NCBI GenBank assembly: GCA_031538895.1
Contig: JAVKLU010000020.1
Span: 1-64,000 of the forward strand
Source: JAVKLU01 sp031538895
GTDB lineage: Bacteria; Pseudomonadota; Gammaproteobacteria; Burkholderiales; Burkholderiaceae
Reading direction: 5' to 3'
Length of the DNA stretch: 64,000 nucleotides
The position numbers and the translations under genes were made by a program. The notes under the pieces are model-generated. The model ran no database searches. It was not told where the DNA came from and saw only the letters and a list, made by a program, of their open reading frames with translations. Below are positions 1 to 9,365 of this stretch, in pieces. The first letter of the stretch is position 1, and each line of letters opens with the position of its first letter.

Positions 1-126
1 GACGGCTTATGTTCGGCGGCATTACCACCGATTTTTGGTTTATCAATTGTGAGCTGGTCCTTATTCATGTTTATTGTTTTAACCAGTGTGTGCACTTGGT
101 TTTTATTTCGTCGAAATGCCCGTTAA
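1..126 (+). CDS. C-terminal end of an integral membrane protein (partial)
   Basis: The first reading frame is open from the window edge to a TAA at 124-126. It reads as a strongly hydrophobic stretch (LSIVSWSLFMFIVLTSVC) followed by a short basic tail, FLFRRNAR. This is the pattern of a last transmembrane helix with a positively charged cytoplasmic end. Too little is present to name a family; a transporter is possible. A second frame is also open to about position 172 but lacks membrane-protein character, so I prefer the first. Confidence 0.5.
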   Translation, partial: DGLCSAALPPIFGLSIVSWSLFMFIVLTSVCTWFLFRRNAR

Positions 127-153
127 ATCAGGTCTTAAATATCACCGCGTGAT

Positions 154-180
154 GGTGACATTGGCGACATTGGTGACATT
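154..180. repeat. Three 9-bp tandem repeats upstream of prmC
   Basis: GGTGACATT, GGCGACATT and GGTGACATT follow each other directly, ending 15 bases before the prmC start codon. The tract lies in the leader or promoter region of prmC. No function is evident. Confidence 0.7.
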
Positions 181-195
181 CTCACAACTCGATTC

Positions 196-1038
196 ATGAA
201 TCGTCATGATGCACTGGAATGGGCCGCTGCGCTGATCGATCTTGGCGAAGCACGCTTGTTGTTAAGCGCAGCAATTCCTTGCTCACGCGCGCAATTGGTC
301 ACACAAGCTGACGATGTTTTGACGCCTGCCGCGCAACAGTCTTTTAAAGCGTGGGTAAAGGCGCGACACTTGGGGCAACCGATCGCCTATTTGTTAAAGA
401 CCCGAGAGTTTTTTGGTTTGACCTTTGCCCTTGATTCGCGCGTGTTAATTCCGCGTCACGAAACTGAATTGCTGGTTGAATTGGCGATTCAGTTAAGCCC
501 TCCCCACTCGCGTTTATTGGAATTGGGCACGGGCAGCGGCGCCGTTGCTATCGCCTTAGCGCACCATCGACGTGATTTATCCATTACGGCAATTGACAAG
601 GACGCTGACGCACTGGAGTGCGCTCGTATCAATGCGCAAACGCACGATGTCGCGATTAGTTTTCGATTGAGCAACTGGGGTGAGGCTTTAATGAGTGAGG
701 CGCCCGATAATGCACCCTTCGCGATGATGATCAGCAACCCACCGTATATTGCCGCGCATGACCGCCATTTGAGTCAAGGCGATTGCCGCTTTGAACCCAA
801 GCACGCACTCACCGATGGCAGTTCGGATGGTTTGGGCGCAATCAAAAAAATTATTGATTTCGCGCACACGCATTCGGCAAAAAAATTATCAACTCGAATT
901 TTGCTGGAACACGGTTTTGATCAAGCGCCGACAGTTCGTCAGTTATTGCAACAACACCAGGCGCAAGAAGTGCAAAGTTGGCGTGATTTGGCTGGGATTG
1001 AGCGCGTGACCGGCGGTATTTTTCACGCCACGACATAA
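196..1038 (+). CDS. prmC: Peptide chain release factor N5-glutamine methyltransferase PrmC
   Basis: PrmC (HemK) uses S-adenosylmethionine to methylate the glutamine of the GGQ motif in release factors RF1 and RF2, which raises termination efficiency. The 280-residue length is usual. The N-terminal helical domain is followed by the PRHETELLVE segment near residue 86, the SAM-binding glycine loop (ELGTGSGAVAIAL, about 109-121) and the substrate-glutamine motif NPPY at 181-184, which defines the family. No clear Shine-Dalgarno sequence precedes the ATG, but the N-terminus aligns with the normal family start. prfA, the common neighbour in other genomes, is not in view. The gene is followed after about 30 bp by lolA on the same strand. 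Confidence 0.95.
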   Translation: MNRHDALEWAAALIDLGEARLLLSAAIPCSRAQLVTQADDVLTPAAQQSFKAWVKARHLGQPIAYLLKTREFFGLTFALDSRVLIPRHETELLVELAIQLSPPHSRLLELGTGSGAVAIALAHHRRDLSITAIDKDADALECARINAQTHDVAISFRLSNWGEALMSEAPDNAPFAMMISNPPYIAAHDRHLSQGDCRFEPKHALTDGSSDGLGAIKKIIDFAHTHSAKKLSTRILLEHGFDQAPTVRQLLQQHQAQEVQSWRDLAGIERVTGGIFHATT

Positions 1039-1071
1039 GTCGTTTTGATTTGAAACTTGAGACCAATCTTC

Positions 1072-1800
1072 ATGAAAAAAAATTTTCTTAGTTACTTATT
1101 TAGATGCTTGTGCCAGTTCTTCATCGGCGGAATTTTAAGTTTCAGTGCCGTGTCACAAGTTGCACAAGCTGCACAGGCCGCACAGCCACCAGACGCCATT
1201 GCACGATTGCAAGACATCGTGCAAAACCTGCGCAGCAGCACCGGCGAATTCACCCAATATCGAGTGACTAAAGACGCCAATAAAGACGCCAAAAATGGCG
1301 TGAAGTTAGGACAAAAAAACAGTGGTGAATTTCAGTTTCTAAAACCTGGACGTTTTATTTGGCATTATCAAAAACCTTACGAACAATTATTGCAATCAGA
1401 CGGTAAATACTTTTATGTGTTTGATAAAGACTTAAAACAAGTCACGCGCCAAATTCTAACTACAGGATTGGGTTTTGGCGAAGCGATTGAAGCCTCGCCC
1501 GCAGGAATTTTATTTGTTGGTTTATCCAGTTTGAATCAAAATTTTACGCTCAAAAATGTTGCCGATAAAAACGATGGTATGACTTGGGTCGAAGCGACTC
1601 CCAAAAAGTCAGGGCAATTTATTCGCGTCGGTATTGGGATGAAAAACAACACGATTGCGGTGATGGAGCTATATGACAGCTTTGGACAAGCAAGCTTGAT
1701 CCAACTGGACAAAGTGCGCAGCAATCCATCTTTGAATACCGCACAATTCCATTTTGTGGTGCCTAAAGACGTTGAACTCATTGACAACCCTTTGAATTAG
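1072..1800 (+). CDS. lolA: Outer-membrane lipoprotein carrier protein LolA
   Basis: LolA is the periplasmic chaperone that accepts mature lipoproteins from the LolCDE transporter and hands them to LolB at the outer membrane. The 242-residue product begins with a basic, hydrophobic Sec signal peptide ending in an Ala-rich region (VAQAAQAAQ). The mature part has the family pattern: an N-terminal helix with SSTGEFTQY, then GEFQFLKPGRFIWHYQKPYEQLL with the conserved arginine that faces the lipid cavity, and a C-terminal FHFVVPKDVELID strand. The ATG at 1072 is chosen because the frame extends upstream only to a TTG at 1057, and MKKN is a typical signal-peptide start. Confidence 0.93.
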   Translation: MKKNFLSYLFRCLCQFFIGGILSFSAVSQVAQAAQAAQPPDAIARLQDIVQNLRSSTGEFTQYRVTKDANKDAKNGVKLGQKNSGEFQFLKPGRFIWHYQKPYEQLLQSDGKYFYVFDKDLKQVTRQILTTGLGFGEAIEASPAGILFVGLSSLNQNFTLKNVADKNDGMTWVEATPKKSGQFIRVGIGMKNNTIAVMELYDSFGQASLIQLDKVRSNPSLNTAQFHFVVPKDVELIDNPLN

Positions 1801-1860
1801 GCTAATCGCACTCATCCTCTGCATTCACTCTCTGCACTCACACGATTTCTCATAATCATC

Positions 1861-3537
1861 ATGAATCTGGCACTTCTCATCAATCGCATTGCAGCCTGGC
1901 TGGGCACTCGATTACAAAATAATTTTTATTTGTATTTGGGCGCACTTTTTTCTTTTTTTATTTTGATTGATGCCAGTGTTTTTCACGTCGGTGAAAACAT
2001 GCGCCAAAAAGCCTTTGATTTAGTCGTAAAGCAACGCATCATCGTTCCCAAACCGGATTCCGACATCATTATTGTAGACATTGATGAAAAAAGTATTGCC
2101 GCGTTGGCGCAGGAATATGGCCGTTGGCCGTGGCCGCGCCAAGTGTTTGCTGAGTTCATCGAAAAAGTGAATCAACAAAATCCCAAAGCAATTGTGTTTG
2201 ATGTGCTCTTTAGCGATCCGGATATACAAAATCCCGATAGCGATGCCTACTTTGATCGAATAATTGCCGCGTCAAACAATACCTATTTTTCTTTCTTGCG
2301 CTTATCCGCGTCTGATGACAAATTAAGTCAAATCAAGCCCTCGATGATTGCGAGCATCCGCGAACTTTCCAGTAAAAGCGGCAATCCTGATGCGACCCTC
2401 GCCCTCGTTTTGCCGAACTTTGTCTCGGCCTTACAAAGCAATCGCATGGGAACGATCAATATCTCACCGGATAAAGATGGTGTCGTGCGCGAATATCCTT
2501 TGTGGGGCGGTGAATACGGTTGGCGCCTGCCCTCTTTGCCCTTAAGCGTCGGGGAAAACTTAATGCGGGGTGACAAACCACTGACTCAAAATCAAACAGA
2601 GATTCCACAAAAAATACTGCTCAATTGGCGTGGCAAACCCTATACCTATCGCTACGTCAGTTTTTCCGATGTTTTCAAAGATTTAAGTCTGGAACATCCA
2701 ACCCGACCAGCGAATGAATTCGCCAACAAAATTCTGCTGATTGGTTCCACCGCCGCGAGTTTGTCCGACATCAAAGCAACCAGTATGAGTCCCGTTTTTC
2801 CGGGCGTTGAGATTTTGGCAACGGCGATTGATAACTTCAAAAATCAAGATTACTTAAGCACCTGGCAAGGGCTACTGCCTTACGTCTTATTCAGTTTTAT
2901 TTTATTGTGGTTAACCGCGATTTCATTCTTTAAAAACTTCAATCGCGACAAAGTCAATCGCACCTTTAGCCTTGGACAGCTGTCTTTATTGATCAGCTCC
3001 TATATCACGATCAATTTAATCGGTTGGTATTTAGATGTCACCGGACCGATCACCTGGGCAGTTTTGTATTTCAGTGTGGCAAAAATTTATGCACTGGTCA
3101 CCGAACGCGCTCTGCAACGCGATTGGCTGAATGCTATTTCCGCGCCGCAAGAGCACATTCACATTTTGGCCTTGCTACCTTTTTCTGACGATACCTTGGT
3201 CAGGGCCGCCGATTTGCAAAAAGTTAAAAAAAATCTGGAACGCACTTGGCGTCGCCAACACGGTAAAAAATTGTTGATGGTGTCTATCTTGAACGGACAG
3301 CAGCAAAATTTGTGGAGCCTGTATACCTATGTCATTTTAGTGTCGTGGACTTATACCGATGTCAGCACTTTGGCTGCGGATCAACTGGCACTGATCAAGG
3401 GCTTACGTGCACAGAGTTCGCTAAAAATCAGTGATTCTTTGCGTCAAGGCAGCCACGATTTGACGATCAATCCCCACGATACCCCTTTGAATCAATGGCG
3501 TCATGCCAGCACGCAAGCCTTGCTGAATTTACAGTGA
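1861..3537 (+). CDS. CHASE2-domain membrane sensor protein without a recognised output domain
   Basis: The 558-residue protein has one N-terminal membrane helix (about 22-42), a large extracytoplasmic region and three closely spaced helices (about 335-415). The extracytoplasmic part carries CHASE2 hallmarks: DIIIVDIDEKSIAALAQEYG near the start, GRWPWPRQVFAEFI, KAIVFDVLFSDPD, the INISPDKDGVVREYPLW block and the GVEILATAIDNF segment just before the helices. CHASE2 domains are predicted sensors usually attached to adenylate cyclases, histidine kinases or Ser/Thr kinases. Here about 140 cytoplasmic residues follow the last helix and I see no cyclase, kinase, GGDEF or EAL motifs in them. The ligand is unknown. 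It is followed 20 bp later by addB. Confidence 0.8.
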   Translation: MNLALLINRIAAWLGTRLQNNFYLYLGALFSFFILIDASVFHVGENMRQKAFDLVVKQRIIVPKPDSDIIIVDIDEKSIAALAQEYGRWPWPRQVFAEFIEKVNQQNPKAIVFDVLFSDPDIQNPDSDAYFDRIIAASNNTYFSFLRLSASDDKLSQIKPSMIASIRELSSKSGNPDATLALVLPNFVSALQSNRMGTINISPDKDGVVREYPLWGGEYGWRLPSLPLSVGENLMRGDKPLTQNQTEIPQKILLNWRGKPYTYRYVSFSDVFKDLSLEHPTRPANEFANKILLIGSTAASLSDIKATSMSPVFPGVEILATAIDNFKNQDYLSTWQGLLPYVLFSFILLWLTAISFFKNFNRDKVNRTFSLGQLSLLISSYITINLIGWYLDVTGPITWAVLYFSVAKIYALVTERALQRDWLNAISAPQEHIHILALLPFSDDTLVRAADLQKVKKNLERTWRRQHGKKLLMVSILNGQQQNLWSLYTYVILVSWTYTDVSTLAADQLALIKGLRAQSSLKISDSLRQGSHDLTINPHDTPLNQWRHASTQALLNLQ

Positions 3538-3557
3538 TGTCTAATTTTTAAATCACG

Positions 3558-6365
3558 ATGCAGCGGATTGATTTATTACCCCAGTCTCATTTTTGGGATC
3601 AATTGATCGCGCTTGTCCGCCGCCAGATTTTTTCGCAGGAGGCGCGCGATACCGTTTTAATTGTCCTACCCACTACAGCGCAAGCGCAACATTTTCAGAC
3701 TGTACTCAAGCCTACGACCGATGGTGCACAGATTCTCAAGCGTGTGGAAATTGTTCATAAGCAAGGCCTCGAATCAGTGCACGATGCCGCGCAGACGCGA
3801 TTGACACAAATCCATCACCTGCTTGAACAATTGCGTAGTCTCGATAATTTAAAAGCTGTCTTTCGCACGCACAGCGAAGCGCAAGTCTTAGATTTGGCGG
3901 CATCTTTGACGCAGTTGTGCGAACAATTAAGCGCGACACTATTGCCTCGTCATAAAGACGCATGGCAACGCGCGCTCGATCCTTTTTTACAACAACTCAA
4001 TCCCCGTTTGCGCGAACCTTTATCGCAAGAAGCCCATTTGATTTGGCAGATTTGGCAAACTCAAACACACAGCGTAGTAGCGCAACAAAGCCGGGCATGG
4101 CTAAAACGCGCAAAAAACCTCGCACAAACCCAAGTGATTTGGTTAAGCACGGGACGATTAACACCGCTAGAACAGCAGTTTTTAAGTGCACTGACGCGCG
4201 ATCCGCTGGTGGTTTACGTCAATCCGACCGCCACTGCGGCGGCACGTGCTCTGTGGCGAAAAAATTTGGTCATTACTCAAGAATTACCGGCATGGCTTAA
4301 TTACGATTTGATGAATGCCTTTGATTGTGCAGACACAGTGAGTGTGAACATCGCGACTGATTTATTCGATGATTCAAATGAACGATCAAATGAAAATTTG
4401 AATGAAAGTTTGAATGAGCGTTCCAATGAAAATTCATCGACACCCAATGAGGTTCTTGAGTTCGCTGCTATCGAATTGATCCAAGCGGCACATCTTGAAG
4501 ATGAGGCGCAACGCGCGTGCCAAACCATCGTTCAATGGCGTAATCGCGGCACAAAAAATATTGCGCTCGTCACTTTAGATCGTGTGATCGCGCGGCGCAT
4601 CACCGCCTTATTGGCGCGACAAAAAATTATCATCATTGACGAGCTTGGTTGGCCCTTGGACAGTAGTCACGCCGCGACCTTGATTCATGGACTCTTGCAA
4701 TTACATTTACCACAAACGCCCTTATCTACTTTGATTGATGTCTTGCATCACGCCAGTCATTATTTGCCCAATATTCCGTGGTCTGACATCGCGGTACTAG
4801 AGCAGCTCGCGGCGAAAAATTTGACGCCCTGGCGCGATTTACCGATGAGCGCATCATTATCAAAATGGATCAATCAGCTTTACACCCCTGCGCTGACGCG
4901 CACGCACAGCATTGCTGATTGGGGTAATGCCCTGTATCAATTTTTAGAAAAACTCGCACTAATTGAACCTTTAAGTTCCAGTATTGATGGCAAAGCCTGT
5001 CTTGATAGTTTGAGTTCTCTGACGCGCTTGTCTGATACGCCCCCGCTAGATTTACGCGGTTTTCTGACGCATTTGGAATGGTTGTGGCATCAAGAATTTT
5101 TTGAATCCAATAGCACCGTGACAACGTCAACCTCTCCCAAGGACGATAGGGATGCCATGCACGATTCTGCCGTTCATCTCATGTCTTTATCGGGTGCGAT
5201 TTTGCCCGCATTTGATGCCGTACTGATCGTCGGCGCGGGTGTTGACACCTTACCCGAACGCGCGAGTGAACAGGGATTTTTTTCATCCGAAGTCAAACGT
5301 GAATTAGGACTTTTTAGTGCGCATGATCATTTGATGCAGCAAGTATTCAACTTCACCTGCACCTTAATGAGTTGCGCCCAAGTAGTGATCACGACCCGTC
5401 CGCGCAATGGCGAAAAATCAGGCGGATCGCATTGGTTGGCGTGGATGAATGATGCGCATCAACACACGATCAATTCTGAGGAGCCGCTCACGCCCATCTC
5501 TGCATTGAATCCAATCAGCACGGAAATCAATAAACAAAGCGCGACTCCAAAAATGCGACGCGCGACGGCCCCGAAATTGTTACCGCGCTATTTGTCCGCA
5601 CAAGCGTGGCAAAGTTTGCAAGACTGCCCTTTTCAGTTTTATGCGCGTTATATGCTGGAGTTAAAACCGGCACAAGAAGCGCAAGAGACACCAGACAAAC
5701 GAGAGTACGGCATTTGGTTACACGATATTTTTCATCGTTGGCATCAGGCCGGTGGAAGCAGTGGTAGCCTGACGCTGCACGCATTAGCGGGGCAAGTGTT
5801 TACAGAAAAATTGGCCCTTTACGGCGAAGCATTGGCGTATGAATGTCGCTTTTTAAAACTGATTGACGTGTATTTAGAAGACGACGTCAAAAGGCGTTTG
5901 GCAGGTTGGACATTTTTTGCCGCTGAACAGACGTTTGAAAAAACACTGCACCGCGCCGACGGTAGCGCGCTCATTTCTTTGCGCGGGCGCATTGATCGCA
6001 TTGATCAACAAAAGATAGGTTCAGATGTGGCGACAACAAGCGTGATTGATTACAAAACACAAACTGAACAAAAACTGCGCGAATGGATCACTAACACCGA
6101 TAAACAACAATTGGCGTTTTATGCGCTGCTGTTAAAAAACGATGTGCCGGGCCCGATTGACGCCGCGTATTACGCGATGACACCGACCGCAAAAAAAAGT
6201 GGTTGGGTTGATGCGCCTGATATTGAAGGGCTTGGCAAGGCACTGGAAAAACTAATGATTCACACACTGGACGCGATTGCAAACACCGCGCCCTTACCCG
6301 CGCATGGAACTTTTGCAAGCTGCCGCTATTGCGAGATGCGCGGAATTTGTCGGCGTTCTTTGTAA
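3558..6365 (+). CDS. addB: AddB-like subunit of an AddAB double-strand break repair helicase-nuclease
   Basis: The protein (935 residues) should pair with the helicase encoded just downstream to resect double-strand DNA ends for RecA-dependent recombination. The N-terminal part is helicase-like but degenerate, as in AddB. The C-terminal third holds a RecB-type PD-(D/E)XK nuclease: a conserved FYARYMLEL-type start, GRIDRID, and the catalytic SVIDYKTQ block with Asp and Lys. The nuclease is bracketed by cysteines of an iron-sulfur staple: DCPFQF near residue 693 and CRYCEMRGIC close to the C-terminus. Residues about 274-297 are an Asn/Glu/Ser-rich linker made of imperfect NERSNEN-type repeats, probably an expanded loop. 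The 3' end and addA are tightly linked. Confidence 0.85.
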   Translation: MQRIDLLPQSHFWDQLIALVRRQIFSQEARDTVLIVLPTTAQAQHFQTVLKPTTDGAQILKRVEIVHKQGLESVHDAAQTRLTQIHHLLEQLRSLDNLKAVFRTHSEAQVLDLAASLTQLCEQLSATLLPRHKDAWQRALDPFLQQLNPRLREPLSQEAHLIWQIWQTQTHSVVAQQSRAWLKRAKNLAQTQVIWLSTGRLTPLEQQFLSALTRDPLVVYVNPTATAAARALWRKNLVITQELPAWLNYDLMNAFDCADTVSVNIATDLFDDSNERSNENLNESLNERSNENSSTPNEVLEFAAIELIQAAHLEDEAQRACQTIVQWRNRGTKNIALVTLDRVIARRITALLARQKIIIIDELGWPLDSSHAATLIHGLLQLHLPQTPLSTLIDVLHHASHYLPNIPWSDIAVLEQLAAKNLTPWRDLPMSASLSKWINQLYTPALTRTHSIADWGNALYQFLEKLALIEPLSSSIDGKACLDSLSSLTRLSDTPPLDLRGFLTHLEWLWHQEFFESNSTVTTSTSPKDDRDAMHDSAVHLMSLSGAILPAFDAVLIVGAGVDTLPERASEQGFFSSEVKRELGLFSAHDHLMQQVFNFTCTLMSCAQVVITTRPRNGEKSGGSHWLAWMNDAHQHTINSEEPLTPISALNPISTEINKQSATPKMRRATAPKLLPRYLSAQAWQSLQDCPFQFYARYMLELKPAQEAQETPDKREYGIWLHDIFHRWHQAGGSSGSLTLHALAGQVFTEKLALYGEALAYECRFLKLIDVYLEDDVKRRLAGWTFFAAEQTFEKTLHRADGSALISLRGRIDRIDQQKIGSDVATTSVIDYKTQTEQKLREWITNTDKQQLAFYALLLKNDVPGPIDAAYYAMTPTAKKSGWVDAPDIEGLGKALEKLMIHTLDAIANTAPLPAHGTFASCRYCEMRGICRRSL

Positions 6366-6436
6366 TTGCTGCAATTGTTGAAGTTATCGAAGCTGTCGCT
6401 TTAATTTTATGTCAATCAAAATTTATTGATTCATCC

Positions 6437-9220
6437 ATGCCCGCTTTTTTTTACAACGAACAGGCCACCGATAGCGCACAATTCACCGCGCTGGCGACTG
6501 ACCCCAGCTATTCAGTAGCGATCGAGGCGTGCGCCGGCAGCGGCAAAACCACTTTATTAGTCGCGCGCATCACCAAAATTTTATTAAGCGGCGTAAAACC
6601 AGATGAAATTTTGGCCATCTCTTTTACGCGCAAAGCCGCCGCAGAAATTTTGGAACGTGTGCAACAGATGTTGCAGTACTTGGCGCAAGAGTCTGACGAC
6701 AAAGTGATTGCGCGCTTGGCAGCGATGCAAATTGATCACCCCGAACGACAACTTGAGGCCGCACGCCAGTTGTATCCATTAGCGTTTGGGCAAGGATGCG
6801 GTTTAAGCATTACCACTTTTCATGGTTGGTTTGTGTCTTTGCTCAAGCAATTGCCATTGTCGTCCGGCGTCACGCCAGCATTTAATTTGCTGGAAAACGA
6901 CGCGCATTTTCGCGACATCGTTTGGCATCGTTGGATAAATTTGCGCTTGCCAGCGCAAATGCAGGATTTGCGCACACTTTACATGGCGCTTGGTGATCGC
7001 CAAACGCATCATTTATTAAATGCTTTTATCGCCTACCGCGCAGAATGGCGCTTGGCGACCTATCACGATAGCCCCGAAGTCTATTCTGATCATGATGCAG
7101 ACTCGACTGAGTTAACCCCGTATCAGTGGTTAAAAGATTTATTCGGCACTGATGGTCAGCGTGATCCGCGCTATGATTTTTTTACACCCGAACATTGCGC
7201 GCAACTACAAACGCTCGCCAGCACTTTGGGACAAGGAAGCGACGCGCAACAAAATAAAGCGCGTGCGATTGAGGCGGTATTAAGCACAATACCCGTCGAT
7301 GATGAATCAGCACTGACACGTTTTGACGCGATTAAATCAATTTTTTTAACGCAAAAAAATGAACCTTCAAAACCTTTAAAAGTCAAAATTTCTTTCGACG
7401 AATTTGCCGCATCATGGGAGTCGATGGGTGTAATGATTGCCGATTTTTTGCATCGCAGTGAAGATACCTTATTGTTGAGTTTGCATGCGCCATTGATGCG
7501 TTTAGGACATCATTTGGTGAACTTTTATCAGAGCGAAAAAAATGATGCGCGAGTGTTAGATTTTGCCGATCTGGAATTTGAAATGCTGCGTTTAATGTGC
7601 GAAGAGGAATACGCCGCCTATTTTCAAGCCCGTTTAGAAACGCGTTGCCGTCACATTTTGATTGATGAGTTTCAAGACACCAACCCTTTGCAATGGCATG
7701 TTTTGTACGCCTGGTTGCAAGGTTATGTCGAAGTCGGCGAAGCTATTCCCACCTTGTTTTTAGTTGGCGATCCCAAACAATCAATTTATCGATTTCGACG
7801 CGCTGATCCGCGCGTGTTCGATACCGCACAACAGTGGTTGCGCACACATATTGCCAACAGTATTTTTTTGCGCACCGACCACACTTGGCGCAATGCGCCG
7901 GCGATCACGAGCACGCTCAATCAATTATTTGCCCACAATCCACGTTACCACCCCCATAGCAGTGGCGCGACTGACGACAATATGGCCGCCGTCACCGTAT
8001 TGCCTTTAATACAAGCCGCTCCCAAAGAAGTGCGCGATACCACTGAAGTGACGGTTTTGCGTAATCCATTGCACTATCCCGCAGTAGAGCACGAACAACA
8101 TTTGCGCGAAATTGAAGGACAACAGATTTGCGCAATGCTGATCGCCGCACAAAAAACACATCATTTTGCGTGGAATGAAGTTTTGTTGTTGATGCGTACG
8201 CGCTCGCATCTGGCTGATTACGAAGAGGCGTTTCGTGCCGCCGGAATTCCGTTTTCATCGGATCGAAAAAATTCTTGGCAAGAGTCACTCGAAGTGTCTG
8301 ATTTTTTAGCGCTCGCGCGTTTTGTTTTGTTTCAAGACGATCATGCCCTGGCACACGTTTTATCCAGTCCAATGTTTGATTGGCCAAACGAACGTTTGAG
8401 CGCGTTAGCGTACTTTGTCAAAACACAAAAACAGACACTCAACACTGGCGAGCGCGCCACCCTGTCTTGGTTTAGCACCCTGCCCGAATTTTTACAACAA
8501 TGTGATGAGTCAGCAGATTCGATCACCCTGATTCAACAACATTGGCAATTACTCCTTGATTGGATAGACGCGGCGCGGCGTTTATCGATTCATGATTTTT
8601 TTGATTCGGTATTTGCCCGCGCCGATGTGCCCGCGTGTTATTGGCGCAACACACCCTCACATGAGCACGCGCAAATCGAACGCAATCTATACGCCTTGCT
8701 GCACGCAAGTTTGTCGTTTAACGCCGGACGCTATCCGCGCTTGGCCGATTTTGTCGCTCAATTTGGCACGCTGTCTGATGACGCGCTACCGGCCAGCCAC
8801 GACGATGGCGTGCAATTTATGACCATCCACGGGGCGAAAGGAAAAGAAGCGCAAGTGGTGGTTTTATTAAACAGTAACACCTCAAACTCATTTGACAAAT
8901 TAGATTTGTTAATTGACTGGCCACTCGAACAGGCGCATCCCACACACATCTCGGCGTTTTGGAATAAAGATGTTCGCGGTGTGGCGCGCAATGCGCTGTT
9001 CGCTCAAGAACAGCATTACGCCCAACAAGAAGAATGGAATTTGTTTTATGTCGCGTGCACCCGCGCCAAAAAATTACTGATTTTTTCCGCAGTTGCAAAT
9101 GGTAAAAAATCCAGTTCTAAGGGCCTAGATGAAGACAGTTGGTATGGACAAATTTCGTCTGTGATTTCGTCTGCGATTTCGTCTGTGATACGACCGCCAG
9201 AAACCCCAGTTTCTGACTGA
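6437..9220 (+). CDS. addA: AddA-like UvrD-family helicase
   Basis: Superfamily 1A helicase, 927 residues, acting with AddB on DNA ends. Motifs are in order: Walker A ACAGSGKTTL at residues 31-40, AISFTRKAA (Ia), LIDEFQDTNP (II), VGDPKQSIYRFRRADP (III), FMTIHGAKGKEAQVVVLLN (V) and LFYVACTRAKKLLIF (VI). The protein stops shortly after motif VI, so the C-terminal nuclease domain of canonical AddA (usually around 1200 residues) is absent. The only nuclease of the pair would be the one in AddB. The last residues (SSVISSAISSVI) come from a 12-bp tandem repeat. The frame extends upstream into addB, but the ATG at 6437 gives the normal family N-terminus. Confidence 0.85.
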   Translation: MPAFFYNEQATDSAQFTALATDPSYSVAIEACAGSGKTTLLVARITKILLSGVKPDEILAISFTRKAAAEILERVQQMLQYLAQESDDKVIARLAAMQIDHPERQLEAARQLYPLAFGQGCGLSITTFHGWFVSLLKQLPLSSGVTPAFNLLENDAHFRDIVWHRWINLRLPAQMQDLRTLYMALGDRQTHHLLNAFIAYRAEWRLATYHDSPEVYSDHDADSTELTPYQWLKDLFGTDGQRDPRYDFFTPEHCAQLQTLASTLGQGSDAQQNKARAIEAVLSTIPVDDESALTRFDAIKSIFLTQKNEPSKPLKVKISFDEFAASWESMGVMIADFLHRSEDTLLLSLHAPLMRLGHHLVNFYQSEKNDARVLDFADLEFEMLRLMCEEEYAAYFQARLETRCRHILIDEFQDTNPLQWHVLYAWLQGYVEVGEAIPTLFLVGDPKQSIYRFRRADPRVFDTAQQWLRTHIANSIFLRTDHTWRNAPAITSTLNQLFAHNPRYHPHSSGATDDNMAAVTVLPLIQAAPKEVRDTTEVTVLRNPLHYPAVEHEQHLREIEGQQICAMLIAAQKTHHFAWNEVLLLMRTRSHLADYEEAFRAAGIPFSSDRKNSWQESLEVSDFLALARFVLFQDDHALAHVLSSPMFDWPNERLSALAYFVKTQKQTLNTGERATLSWFSTLPEFLQQCDESADSITLIQQHWQLLLDWIDAARRLSIHDFFDSVFARADVPACYWRNTPSHEHAQIERNLYALLHASLSFNAGRYPRLADFVAQFGTLSDDALPASHDDGVQFMTIHGAKGKEAQVVVLLNSNTSNSFDKLDLLIDWPLEQAHPTHISAFWNKDVRGVARNALFAQEQHYAQQEEWNLFYVACTRAKKLLIFSAVANGKKSSSKGLDEDSWYGQISSVISSAISSVIRPPETPVSD

Positions 9221-9365
9221 AATATGCCCTTTTTGACTTTTGGATGTGAAATCAATTAAAGAGTAAAATGCTGGGCTGCACAAAACCGTATCTTTAGGAG
9301 CAACAAGTACCCCGAAGCAATACGGTTTGATGATCATTTTATTCAATTTATCCGCCAATATTCTC

